Assembly (NCBI GenBank): GCA_964520875.1 | Contig: CAZFQJ010000084.1 | Location: 1-7,678, forward strand | Origin: SIG673 sp964520875 | Lineage (GTDB): Bacteria > Bacillota > Clostridia > Oscillospirales > CAG-272 | Reading direction: 5' to 3' | DNA length: 7,678 nucleotides | Part shown: in pieces, positions 1-6,591 of the stretch | Layout of the letters: the number at the start of each line of letters is the position of its first letter | Numbering within the stretch: the first letter of the stretch is position 1 | Program-made: the position numbers and the translations under genes | Notes under the pieces: generated by a model | Seen by the model: only the letters and a program-made list of their open reading frames with translations | Database searches by the model: none | Told to the model about the DNA's origin: nothing

Positions 1-1413
1 CTTAAAGAAATGGTGAACAACTTCTTAAAGCCCGGACTTCAGGATCTTTGCGTGACGAGAAGCTCGTTTACTTGGGGCGTTCCGGTCCCCGGAGACGAAA
101 AGCACGTTATATACGTTTGGATAGACGCGCTCTCCAACTATATAACCGCGCTTGGCTACGACATAGACGAGCAGGGCGAGCTTTTTAAGAAATATTGGCC
201 CTGCGACGTCCATATAATAGGTAAAGATATAGTTCGTTTTCATACTATATATTGGCCCATAATGCTGCTTGCGCTCGGCGTACCGCTCCCGAAAAAGATA
301 TACGGTCACGGTTGGCTCAATTTCGGCACGGATAAAATGTCGAAGTCTAAGGGCAACGTGATGTATGCGGACGAGCTTGCCGAAATGTTCGGAGTGGACG
401 GAGTGCGTTATTATACGCTTTCCGCTATGCCGTATTCCTCGGACGGAAGCATAACTTACGACAGTATGATAACGGCATACAACAACGACCTTGCGAATAA
501 TCTCGGAAATCTCGTCAATCGTACCGTTGCGATGAATAAAAAGTATTTCGCAAAGAAGGTACAGGCGAGAGGAGCGTGCGAGGGTACGGACGCCGAGCTT
601 ATACAGACCGTTGAGGATACTGTAAAGAAGGTACAGGCGTGTATGGATTCTTATCACGTTTCCGACGCGCTTTCGGCTATATTCGATATGCTTCGCCGTG
701 CGAACAAATATATAGACGAGACCACGCCTTGGACGCTTGCAAAGACGGAGGATACGAAGGAACGCTTGGGCACGGTCCTGTATAACCTGCTCGAAACGAT
801 CAGGATAGGCGCGTCGCTCCTCTCTCCCTTCATACCGACAACGTCCGAAAAGATACTTAAAGAGCTCGGTACTTCTGATGAGAGCACAGAGTTCGGACAT
901 CTCGAAGCCGGAACGGAAACGGGAGAGCCCGAGGTCTTGTTTGCAAGGATAGACGAAAAGGAATTTTACGAAAAATACGGTCTTAACAAAGTAGATGAAG
1001 CCGCGGATGAGACCGAAACGAAAGAGGATAAAAAAATGGAAGAAGTAAAAAGCGAAATAGCGGAAGAGGTATGCGAGTACGAGCCTCTTGCGCCTACGAT
1101 AGAATTTGACGATTTTCTTAAGCCCGACCTCAGAATAGCCAAGGTCCTTGAATGTGAGCCCATGCCGAAGTCGAAGAAGCTCCTTAAGTTTAAGCTCGAT
1201 CTCGGATTTGAGACGAGACAGGTGCTTTCCGGAATAGCTAAGTACTATAAGCCCGAGGATCTCATAGGTAAGAAGATAGTAATGGTAGCCAATCTTAAGC
1301 CCAGAGTCATGTGCGGCGAGGAGAGCAACGGTATGATAATAGCGTCCGGTCACGACGACGTGAAGGTGGTCTTTGCTCATGAGGACGCAAAGGTCGGAGA
1401 CAGGCTCGGCTAA
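1..1413 (+). CDS. metG: Methionyl-tRNA synthetase, 5'-truncated, with C-terminal tRNA-binding domain
   Basis: Charges tRNA-Met with methionine using ATP in the cytoplasm. The frame is open to the window edge, so 470 C-terminal residues are present; the N-terminal part carrying the HIGH-type motif, probably 170-190 residues, lies outside. Numbering from the first visible codon, WIDALSNY (40-47) and HIIGKDIVRFH (71-81) belong to the class I catalytic core. KMSKS (112-116) is the ATP-site signature. The helical anticodon-binding domain shows NNDLANNLGNLVNR (161-174) and a Pro-Trp at 243-244. After a charged linker rich in Glu and Lys (about 331-366), residues 367-470 form a Trbp111/EMAP-type OB-fold (FLKPDLRIAKV, GIAKYY, NLKPR, SNGMIIA), the dimerising tRNA-binding appendix common in Firmicutes MetG. 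The stop overlaps the tatD start as TAATG, which suggests co-transcription and coupled translation. The family assignment is secure. Confidence 0.97.
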   Translation, partial: LKEMVNNFLKPGLQDLCVTRSSFTWGVPVPGDEKHVIYVWIDALSNYITALGYDIDEQGELFKKYWPCDVHIIGKDIVRFHTIYWPIMLLALGVPLPKKIYGHGWLNFGTDKMSKSKGNVMYADELAEMFGVDGVRYYTLSAMPYSSDGSITYDSMITAYNNDLANNLGNLVNRTVAMNKKYFAKKVQARGACEGTDAELIQTVEDTVKKVQACMDSYHVSDALSAIFDMLRRANKYIDETTPWTLAKTEDTKERLGTVLYNLLETIRIGASLLSPFIPTTSEKILKELGTSDESTEFGHLEAGTETGEPEVLFARIDEKEFYEKYGLNKVDEAADETETKEDKKMEEVKSEIAEEVCEYEPLAPTIEFDDFLKPDLRIAKVLECEPMPKSKKLLKFKLDLGFETRQVLSGIAKYYKPEDLIGKKIVMVANLKPRVMCGEESNGMIIASGHDDVKVVFAHEDAKVGDRLG

Positions 1414-2195
1414 TGGATAATATCTATCCTCTGTTCGATTCGCACGCGCATTACGACGACGCGCGTTTCGACGAAGACAGAAATGAGCTGATAGAGGAGA
1501 TGCATGAAAACGGAGTAGTCGGTATAGTTGACGTCGGTTGCTCGTTTGACACTCTTCCGAAAGCCGTAGACCTTGCGGAAAGATACGACTTCGTTTACGC
1601 GAGCGCAGGGCTTCACCCGAATGACGCGCTCATGGCGGAAAACGAGCCTAAAACGCTTGATATACTTCGTCTCTATCTCGGTCACGAGAAGAACGTTGCT
1701 TTGGGAGAGATAGGACTTGATTATCATTTCGACGATGTTCCGAGAGATATCCAGAAAAAATGGTTTGATATCCAGCTCTCTCTTGCAAAGGAGCTGAAAA
1801 AGCCGGTCATTATACATGACAGAGAAGCGCACGGAGACGTTATGGATATCCTTCGCGCTCACAGAGACGTTACCGGAATATTTCATAGCTTCAGCGGAAG
1901 TTCGGAAATGGCAAGGGAGCTGCTGAAGAACGGCTGGTATATCTCTTTTTCCGGAGTTCTTACCTTCAAGAACGCCGCAAAGCTTCCCGAGGTCGCAAAG
2001 GAGGTTCCGCTCGATCGCATGCTCATAGAGACGGACGCTCCGTACCTCGCTCCGCACCCGCACAGGGGAGAACGTAACTGCTCGCTCCTTATGCGTTATG
2101 TAGCGGAAAGGCTCGCGGAGATAAAGGGTACGGATATTCTCGATATCTGCCGTATAACGGCGGAAAACGCAAGGACCGTGTTCAGACTTGCGTAA
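1413..2195 (+). CDS. tatD: TatD-family metal-dependent hydrolase (DNase)
   Basis: A 260-residue TIM-barrel hydrolase, full length for the family. TatD proteins are metal-dependent nucleases with 3'-5' exonuclease or AP-endonuclease activity linked to DNA repair; the exact substrate here cannot be read from sequence. Family motifs appear in order: DSHAHYDD with metal ligands H11 and H13, GLHP (67-70), GEIGLDYH (98-105, bridging E99), H135 in IIHDREAH, H158 in FHSFSG, and ETDAPYLAP with D208. The RGERN motif (218-222) is followed by Cys-Ser where most relatives have Glu-Pro, a minor departure. The start ATG shares its A with the metG stop. The nearest purine-rich stretch (GGAG, 1395-1398) is rather far upstream, so translation is probably coupled to metG. 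A metG-tatD pair is a well-known Firmicutes arrangement. Confidence 0.95.
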   Translation: MDNIYPLFDSHAHYDDARFDEDRNELIEEMHENGVVGIVDVGCSFDTLPKAVDLAERYDFVYASAGLHPNDALMAENEPKTLDILRLYLGHEKNVALGEIGLDYHFDDVPRDIQKKWFDIQLSLAKELKKPVIIHDREAHGDVMDILRAHRDVTGIFHSFSGSSEMARELLKNGWYISFSGVLTFKNAAKLPEVAKEVPLDRMLIETDAPYLAPHPHRGERNCSLLMRYVAERLAEIKGTDILDICRITAENARTVFRLA

Positions 2196-2224
2196 ACAAA
2201 AATCACACTTCTTGGTAAACTGAT

Positions 2225-3211
2225 ATGGATATAACATTAAAAGAAGCGGCAAAGAAGCTCGGAGAGGCGGGAAGGATACTCATTCTTACCCATTCGCGCC
2301 CCGACGCCGATACGATAGGATCTGCGTTCGGACTTGCCTCGGCGCTCACTTGTGACGGTATACGCACGGTGAAGATAGCTTGCGCCGACGCGATCCCGAA
2401 GCGTCTCGGCTTTCTTTCCGAGGAGAAGGATCTCAGACTTGCAAGGTATAAGGACTTTGAGCCGGATATCGTCTGCGCTCTTGACGCGGCGGAAACTTGG
2501 CTTATAAAAGATCTTCCGAACGGAAGGGATATCGATATAAAGATAGATCATCACCCGAGCGGAAGCGAGTATGCAAGGTACAATCATATAGACGGTACGG
2601 CGGCGGCGACCGGAGAGCTTGTTTTTGAAGTGGTAAAGCACCTTGAAGAGATGCAGCTCGGTTGCCTTACAAAAGAGGCGGCGACGGCTCTCTATGCCGC
2701 GATATCCTCGGATACGGGCTGCTTTAAGTATACGAATGTAACCCCGAAAACGCTCCGTATAGCCGCAGAGCTTATGGAAGCGGGTGCGGATCAGCCTACC
2801 GTAAGCCTTTGCCTTTTCGGTACGAGGACCAAAAAGGAGATACTTGCCGAAAAACTCATGCTCGAAGGTATGAAGGAGTACGAGGGCGGACGTATCAGGT
2901 TCTTGATGCTCACAAATGAATCTAAGAGCGAAAACGGACTTATCGACGAGGATCTCGGAGAGATAGTATCGGCTATGCGCGAGATAGAGGGTACGGAGCT
3001 TTCGATATTCGTTCGTCAGGAGACGGGCGAGCCGAAAAAATATAAGATATCCATGCGCTCTTCAGAGAGCGTTAACGCAAGCGACCTTTGCGCTGTTTTC
3101 GGCGGCGGAGGACACGCAAGAGCCGCGGGAGCTTCGATAGACGCAGTCTCTCCGAGCGAGGCGGAGGAGACGATAATGCGAGGCGTATCGTCAGTCCTAA
3201 AATCCCGATAA
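2225..3211 (+). CDS. nrnA: DHH/DHHA1 phosphoesterase, NrnA-like (nanoRNase / pAp phosphatase)
   Basis: A 328-residue DHH-superfamily protein of the NrnA type. Known NrnA enzymes degrade 2-5 nucleotide RNAs and dephosphorylate 3'-phosphoadenosine 5'-phosphate; some relatives hydrolyse c-di-AMP or its pApA product. The DHH domain shows the metal ligands in order: HSRPDAD (H23, D27, D29) followed by IGS, D87 in CALDAAE, the name-giving D108-H109-H110 followed by PSG, and D163 in SSDTG. The DHHA1 domain ends with the substrate-binding glycine motif GGGGHARAAG (293-302). There is no membrane, PAS or GGDEF part, so it is a soluble NrnA/Pde2-type enzyme and not GdpP. It starts 29 bases after tatD with no convincing Shine-Dalgarno, and ends 16 bases before truB. 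The nrnA-truB pair is conserved in many Firmicutes. The family is certain; the choice among RNA, pAp and pApA as main substrate is inference. Confidence 0.93.
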   Translation: MDITLKEAAKKLGEAGRILILTHSRPDADTIGSAFGLASALTCDGIRTVKIACADAIPKRLGFLSEEKDLRLARYKDFEPDIVCALDAAETWLIKDLPNGRDIDIKIDHHPSGSEYARYNHIDGTAAATGELVFEVVKHLEEMQLGCLTKEAATALYAAISSDTGCFKYTNVTPKTLRIAAELMEAGADQPTVSLCLFGTRTKKEILAEKLMLEGMKEYEGGRIRFLMLTNESKSENGLIDEDLGEIVSAMREIEGTELSIFVRQETGEPKKYKISMRSSESVNASDLCAVFGGGGHARAAGASIDAVSPSEAEETIMRGVSSVLKSR

Positions 3212-3217
3212 AGGAGG
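3210..3217 (+). promoter_or_regulatory. Strong Shine-Dalgarno of truB
   Basis: AAAGGAGG overlaps the last bases of the nrnA stop and lies 10 bases before the truB ATG. It is the strongest ribosome binding site in the window. It supports the ATG at 3228 and independent translation of truB within the same transcript. Confidence 0.85.
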
Positions 3218-3227
3218 ACGTCCCGTT

Positions 3228-4136
3228 ATGGCAGATATCAAGGGCGGCGTATTGTGCTTCAATAAGCCGAAGGGGTGTACCTCTCACGATATTGTTTACC
3301 GTGTAAGAAAACTGTACGGAACGAAGCAGGTGGGACATACGGGCACGCTCGATCCGCTTGCGTCGGGAGTGCTTGTGGTAATGATCGGCAGAGCCGTAAA
3401 GGCATCGGAGTTCTTAAGCTCCGATGTAAAGGAGTACGTTTCCGAGATAAAGCTCGGACTCACCACGGATACCGAAGACGTGACCGGAAAGGTACTTACC
3501 GAGTATGACGGCAAAATGCCGGATTTTGACGAGGTGCGGCGCGTTTGCGAAGGCTTTGTCGGAGATATAATGCAGGTACCGCCGATGTACAGCGCCTTGA
3601 AGGTGGACGGAAGGAAGCTTGTCGACATAGCGAGAAGCGGAAAAGAGATAGAACGACAGGCAAGAGCGGTGAGGGTAGACAGGCTTGAGGTATACGAAAC
3701 GGAGGATCCCTCGGTATACAGGCTTCTTGCCCGCGTTTCGAAAGGAACGTATATACGCACGCTCTGTGCGGATATAGGCAGAGCGCTCGGAACGGGCGCG
3801 GTCATGAAGGAGCTTACGAGAACGTCTGCCGGTTCTTTCGGTATAGAGGACGCTATGACGGAGGAAGCGCTGCTTGCAATGACCGAGGAAGAAAGATATT
3901 CCGTGCTTTGTCCGGTAGAGACGCTTTTTGATGATAGTGAGAGCGTCGTTTTATCGGATTTTTTCGCAAAGCTCGCCTCTTGCGGCTGCGAGATATATCA
4001 AAGAAAGATAAAGACCGAGATACCGAACGGTTCTCTTGTAAGAATGTATGATAAGAACGGCTTTTTCGCTCTCGGAAGAACGGAAGAATTTCCCGACGGA
4101 AGCGCGATAAAGCCCGTAAAACAATTCAGAATTTAA
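3228..4136 (+). CDS. truB: tRNA pseudouridine-55 synthase TruB
   Basis: Converts U55 in the T-loop of nearly all elongator tRNAs to pseudouridine. At 302 residues it is a normal length for bacterial TruB. Visible motifs are the N-terminal GVLCFNKPKGCTSHD (7-21), the catalytic motif GHTGTLDPLASGVL with nucleophile D42, QVPPMYSALKVDG (116-128), and RVSKGTYIRTLCADIG (169-184), which carries the conserved Tyr and Arg of the active site. The C-terminal part (about 230-302) matches the position of the small PUA-like tail that helps hold tRNA. The start is fixed by the strong Shine-Dalgarno 10 bases upstream. In many Firmicutes truB is followed by ribF, but here the next gene is the unrelated DUF4965 protein. 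The assignment is secure. Confidence 0.97.
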   Translation: MADIKGGVLCFNKPKGCTSHDIVYRVRKLYGTKQVGHTGTLDPLASGVLVVMIGRAVKASEFLSSDVKEYVSEIKLGLTTDTEDVTGKVLTEYDGKMPDFDEVRRVCEGFVGDIMQVPPMYSALKVDGRKLVDIARSGKEIERQARAVRVDRLEVYETEDPSVYRLLARVSKGTYIRTLCADIGRALGTGAVMKELTRTSAGSFGIEDAMTEEALLAMTEEERYSVLCPVETLFDDSESVVLSDFFAKLASCGCEIYQRKIKTEIPNGSLVRMYDKNGFFALGRTEEFPDGSAIKPVKQFRI

Positions 4137-4152
4137 AATAATTTTCACTTTG

Positions 4153-4158
4153 AAAGGA
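4153..4158 (+). promoter_or_regulatory. Shine-Dalgarno deciding the start of the DUF4965 gene
   Basis: AAAGGA lies 9 bases before the ATG at 4168. A TTG at 4150 would add six residues (MKGINN) but would place the ribosome binding site inside the coding sequence, so the ATG is preferred. The 31-base spacer after truB is A/T-rich; I could not make out a convincing -35/-10 pair in it. Confidence 0.75.
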
Positions 4159-4167
4159 ATAAATAAT

Positions 4168-6165
4168 ATGAAACTCAGAGCACCCTCAGTACCGCTTATC
4201 ACGGTAGATCCGTATTTTTCCGTATGGTCGCCCGCAGACAGACTTACGGATAAGCCTACCTGCCATTGGACCGACAGAAGCAGTCCGATCTCAAGAACAG
4301 ATTGGCCCGACGGTCATCGTCCCAATTCCATGCTCGGACTCGTGACGATCGACGGAGAAACGTACCGTTTCATGGGCGTTTCCGATCATAAAGCCATAAA
4401 GCAGACCGATCTTGATATCGACGCGCTCTCTACCGTATATACGTTCGAAACGGACAAGGTGGCGATAAAGGCTTCCTTCCTCGCTCCCGTTATCCCTACC
4501 GATCTTGAGCTTATAAGCCGTCCGGTAAACTACTTAAAGCTTACTTACAAGTCAAGAGACGGAAAGAAGCACGACGTAAGCTTCGGAATTTCTGTCTCGG
4601 AGGAGATATGTCTTGATAAGGCTGGTCAGTCGCCCGTGGTTTGCGAGAACGTCGATTTTGTCGTACCGTGTATGAGAATGGGTAACAGCGTTCAGAACGT
4701 GCTCAACCGCTCTGGAGACGATGTTCGTATAGATTGGGGATATTTCTATCTTGCGGTAAAGGGCGATAACGCTTCCGTAAAGAAGGAGACCGTTGATTAC
4801 TACCGCGCGGCAAAGCCCAAGACTCAGCCGGAAAAGGCTTCGCTTACTTCGCTCACGGCTAACGCCGACGGCGAGGCTCTCGTTCTTTTCGCTTACGACG
4901 ATATAAAGAGCCTTCGTTATTTCGGAAGCGACCTTACTTCCTATTGGAATAAGGACGGAATGACGATCGAAATGGCTATGGAAAAGGCGCTCGGCTCTTA
5001 CGCAAAGCTCGTAAAGCAGTGCAAGGAATTTTCCGACAAGCTGTATCTTGACGCGGTCAAAGCCGGCGGAGAAAAATACGCGGATATACTTTCTCTTGCA
5101 TATCGTCAGGTATTTGCGGCTCATAAGCTCGCAGTCGATACCGAGGGCGAGATAATCTGGGTATCTAAGGAATGCTTCAGTAACGGCTGCGCCGTCACAG
5201 TAGACGTAAGCTATCCTTCGATACCGATATTCCTTCACTATAATCCCGAGCTTGTAAAGGGCATGATGCGCCCGATATTCAAGTATTCCGCTATGCCCGA
5301 GTGGGAGTATGACTTTGCTCCTCACGACGTAGGTCAGTATCCGATAATAGAGGGTCAGGTGTACGGTAAGGACCGTGAGACCGGTAAGCAGAGATATGAG
5401 ATGCAGATGCCGGTCGAAGAATGCGGAAACATGCTCGTAATGGCGGCGGCTACCGCTATCGCTCAGGGAAATACCTCGTTCGTTCGCGATCATGTGGAGA
5501 TCCTTGAACAATGGGCAAAGTATCTTATAAAGTTCGGTCAGGATCCCGAAAACCAGCTCTGTACCGACGACTTTGCGGGACATCTCGCGCATAACTGCAA
5601 CCTCTCTCTTAAGGCTATCATGGGACTTGCCGGTCTTTCGATAATCTTCACCATGCTCGGCGCTAAGAGAAAGGCAAAGGAGTATATGAAGCTCGCCGAG
5701 GATATGGCGGACGTGTGGAGCGTTACCGCGGATAACGGCGACGGAAGCTATAAGCTTGCGTTCGACCGCGAGGGAAGCTACTCAATGAAGTATAACGCCG
5801 TTTGGGATAAGCTCTTCGGAACGAAGCTCTTCGCGCCCGAGATGATAAGAAGCGAGGTCCTTTCGAACTTCAGTCATTTCGGTACATACGGTATGCCTCT
5901 TGACAACCGTGCGCTTTATACCAAGTCCGATTGGCTCGTATGGACCGCTACCATGTGCGAGACGGACGACGAGTTCCGTGCGTATATAGCGCCGCTTTGG
6001 AACGCGTATAACAATTCTCCCACAAGAGTACCGCTTACCGATTGGTACGATACCGCTACCGGACTTATGGTGGGATTCCAGCACAGAACCGTTCAGGGCG
6101 GTCTGTTCATAAAGCTCATGGAAAAGGATTTCAGAGAAAAGAGCAGAGCGATACTTTCAAAGTAA
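4168..6165 (+). CDS. Glutaminase A-like protein (DUF4964/DUF5127/DUF4965/DUF1793), cytoplasmic
   Basis: A 665-residue protein with the layout of the fungal GtaA/bacterial DUF4965 family. A short N-terminal segment (about 1-70, starting RAPSVPLITVDPYFSVWSP) is followed by a beta-rich DUF5127-like region (about 80-290) and then a helical region, probably an (alpha/alpha)6-type barrel (about 295-665). Family hallmarks in the helical part are WEYDFAPHDVGQYP (379-392), MPVEECGNMLVM (414-425), WSVTADNGDGSYKLAFD (517-533), KYNAVWDKLFG (541-551), PLDNR followed by WLVWTATM (577-596), and WYDTATG with GGLFIKLM (626-651). Acidic residues in 379-392 and 414-425 are candidate catalytic groups, by inference only. 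Fungal GtaA has been reported as an extracellular glutaminase, but the fold resembles glycoside hydrolases and bacterial members are largely untested. The N-terminus has no hydrophobic signal, so a cytoplasmic location is likely. It is last in the plus-strand gene series and is followed at once by a terminator. The family is well supported; the reaction is unknown. Confidence 0.88.
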   Translation: MKLRAPSVPLITVDPYFSVWSPADRLTDKPTCHWTDRSSPISRTDWPDGHRPNSMLGLVTIDGETYRFMGVSDHKAIKQTDLDIDALSTVYTFETDKVAIKASFLAPVIPTDLELISRPVNYLKLTYKSRDGKKHDVSFGISVSEEICLDKAGQSPVVCENVDFVVPCMRMGNSVQNVLNRSGDDVRIDWGYFYLAVKGDNASVKKETVDYYRAAKPKTQPEKASLTSLTANADGEALVLFAYDDIKSLRYFGSDLTSYWNKDGMTIEMAMEKALGSYAKLVKQCKEFSDKLYLDAVKAGGEKYADILSLAYRQVFAAHKLAVDTEGEIIWVSKECFSNGCAVTVDVSYPSIPIFLHYNPELVKGMMRPIFKYSAMPEWEYDFAPHDVGQYPIIEGQVYGKDRETGKQRYEMQMPVEECGNMLVMAAATAIAQGNTSFVRDHVEILEQWAKYLIKFGQDPENQLCTDDFAGHLAHNCNLSLKAIMGLAGLSIIFTMLGAKRKAKEYMKLAEDMADVWSVTADNGDGSYKLAFDREGSYSMKYNAVWDKLFGTKLFAPEMIRSEVLSNFSHFGTYGMPLDNRALYTKSDWLVWTATMCETDDEFRAYIAPLWNAYNNSPTRVPLTDWYDTATGLMVGFQHRTVQGGLFIKLMEKDFREKSRAILSK

Positions 6166-6168
6166 AAT

Positions 6169-6204
6169 AAAAAATGTGTTCTCCGTCAGGAGAACACATT
6201 TTTT
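6169..6204. terminator. Perfect 16-bp hairpin, probably a bidirectional intrinsic terminator
   Basis: The hairpin begins three bases after the DUF4965 stop. Six A are followed by TGTGTTCTCC, a four-base loop GTCA (6185-6188), then GGAGAACACA and six T, all fully complementary. The T-run on the plus strand terminates the DUF4965 transcript. On the minus strand the A-run reads as a T-run, so the same element could also stop transcription arriving from the SGNH gene. Confidence 0.9.
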
Positions 6205-6232
6205 GTTTGTAGATTCAGAATGACACGGATGA

Positions 6233-6356
6233 AAGGCTCCCTTGTGTAAAGGGAGCTGTCAGCGTAGCTGACTGAGGGATTGAATACATTGTGTCTCTGT
6301 ATTACAATCCTTCCGGCACGCTTTGCGTGCCACCTCCCTTTACACAAGGGAGGCTT
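6233..6356. repeat. Inverted pair of ~50-base hairpin modules (REP/MITE-like element)
   Basis: Two copies of one module face each other. A 19-base core, CTCCCTTGTGTAAAGGGAG, is at 6237-6255 and its exact reverse complement at 6334-6352. Each copy holds two hairpins of its own. In the left copy they are GCTCCCTT/AAGGGAGC (6236-6256) and GTCAGC/GCTGAC (6258-6272). In the right copy they are GGCACGC/GCGTGCC (6315-6331) and CCTCCCTT/AAGGGAGG (6333-6353). The centre closes as GGATTG/CAATCC plus AATACA/TGTATT (6277-6310) with one bulged A and a nine-base loop. No transposase or clear target-site duplication is visible. I recall closely similar modules in gut Clostridia, but that is memory and not a search. 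It could be a non-autonomous mobile element or a structured RNA/DNA motif. Confidence 0.8.
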
Positions 6357-6360
6357 GATC

Positions 6361-6380
6361 CTTCCTCCGCAAGGAGGAAG
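6361..6380. repeat. Hairpin with 8-bp stem and GCAA loop
   Basis: CTTCCTCC pairs with GGAGGAAG around a GCAA tetraloop, a GNRA-type loop when read on the plus strand. It directly follows the inverted-repeat module. It is not followed by a T-run on either strand, so it is not a terminator. Confidence 0.8.
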
Positions 6381-6386
6381 TCTGAC

Positions 6387-6408
6387 CGCTTCTCCTATCG
6401 GAGAAGCG
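6387..6408. repeat. Hairpin with 9-bp stem and TATC loop
   Basis: CGCTTCTCC pairs with GGAGAAGCG around TATC. It lies six bases after the preceding hairpin and has the same layout, with a pyrimidine-rich 5' arm and a purine-rich 3' arm on the plus strand. No T-run follows. Confidence 0.8.
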
Positions 6409-6414
6409 CTTACT

Positions 6415-6431
6415 CTTTTCCTACGGAAAAG
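6415..6431. repeat. Hairpin with 7-bp stem and TAC loop
   Basis: CTTTTCC pairs with GGAAAAG around a TAC triloop. It is the last of the evenly placed hairpins and repeats the pyrimidine-arm/purine-arm pattern of the two before it. Confidence 0.75.
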
Positions 6432-6530
6432 GCTTCTAAATCACCATTATTCTCTGATAATGCCTCTGTGAACAGATCACTATCCGTCTTAACCTTTACC
6501 ATATCTCTGTGATCAGACCATAGCATAATC

Positions 6531-6591
6531 AATTTCTTTCTTTTTCTTTGCTTCGTTTCTTTTTCTTTCTTTTTAAAGAAGGAAAAAGAAA
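6531..6591. repeat. T/C-rich tract folding onto an A/G-rich tract
   Basis: A nearly pure pyrimidine run starts at about 6531 and, interrupted only by a few G, ends in TTTCTTTTTC (6556-6565). This pairs exactly with GAAAAAGAAA (6582-6591). The inner bases extend the stem to about 16 pairs with one G-T pair and a tiny TTTA loop. It sits 15 bases beyond the stop of the minus-strand SGNH gene. Neither strand has a proper T-run after the stem, so a terminator role is uncertain. Confidence 0.65.

Noticed and set aside
25..1380. 451-codon open frame on the minus strand opposite metG
   Set aside because: It is in exact codon register with metG, where antisense stops appear only at TTA, CTA or TCA sense codons, which this organism rarely uses. 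The protein has no recognisable motif and metG is unambiguous.
1410..2252. 280-codon minus-strand frame opposite tatD
   Set aside because: Same codon-register shadow effect; the composition is low-quality (Arg/Tyr/Val rich) and all TatD motifs are on the plus strand.
4552..5592. 346-codon minus-strand frame opposite the DUF4965 gene
   Set aside because: Codon-register shadow of a gene with intact family motifs; no ribosome binding site or domain seen.
6373..6380. GGAGGAAG as a ribosome binding site
   Set aside because: It is the 3' arm of a perfect hairpin, and no start codon follows at a suitable distance.
6236..6431. CRISPR array
   Set aside because: The repeated units are palindromes of differing sequence with no constant direct repeat and no spacers of uniform length.
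6280..6512. Two overlapping plus-strand frames of 63 and 73 codons in the intergenic stretch
   Set aside because: They consist of hairpin repeat sequence, have no Shine-Dalgarno, and lack any recognisable protein signal.
6556..6591. Intrinsic terminator of the SGNH gene
   Set aside because: The stem is A/T-rich without a G/C core and the minus strand continues with A/G-rich sequence, not a T-run.
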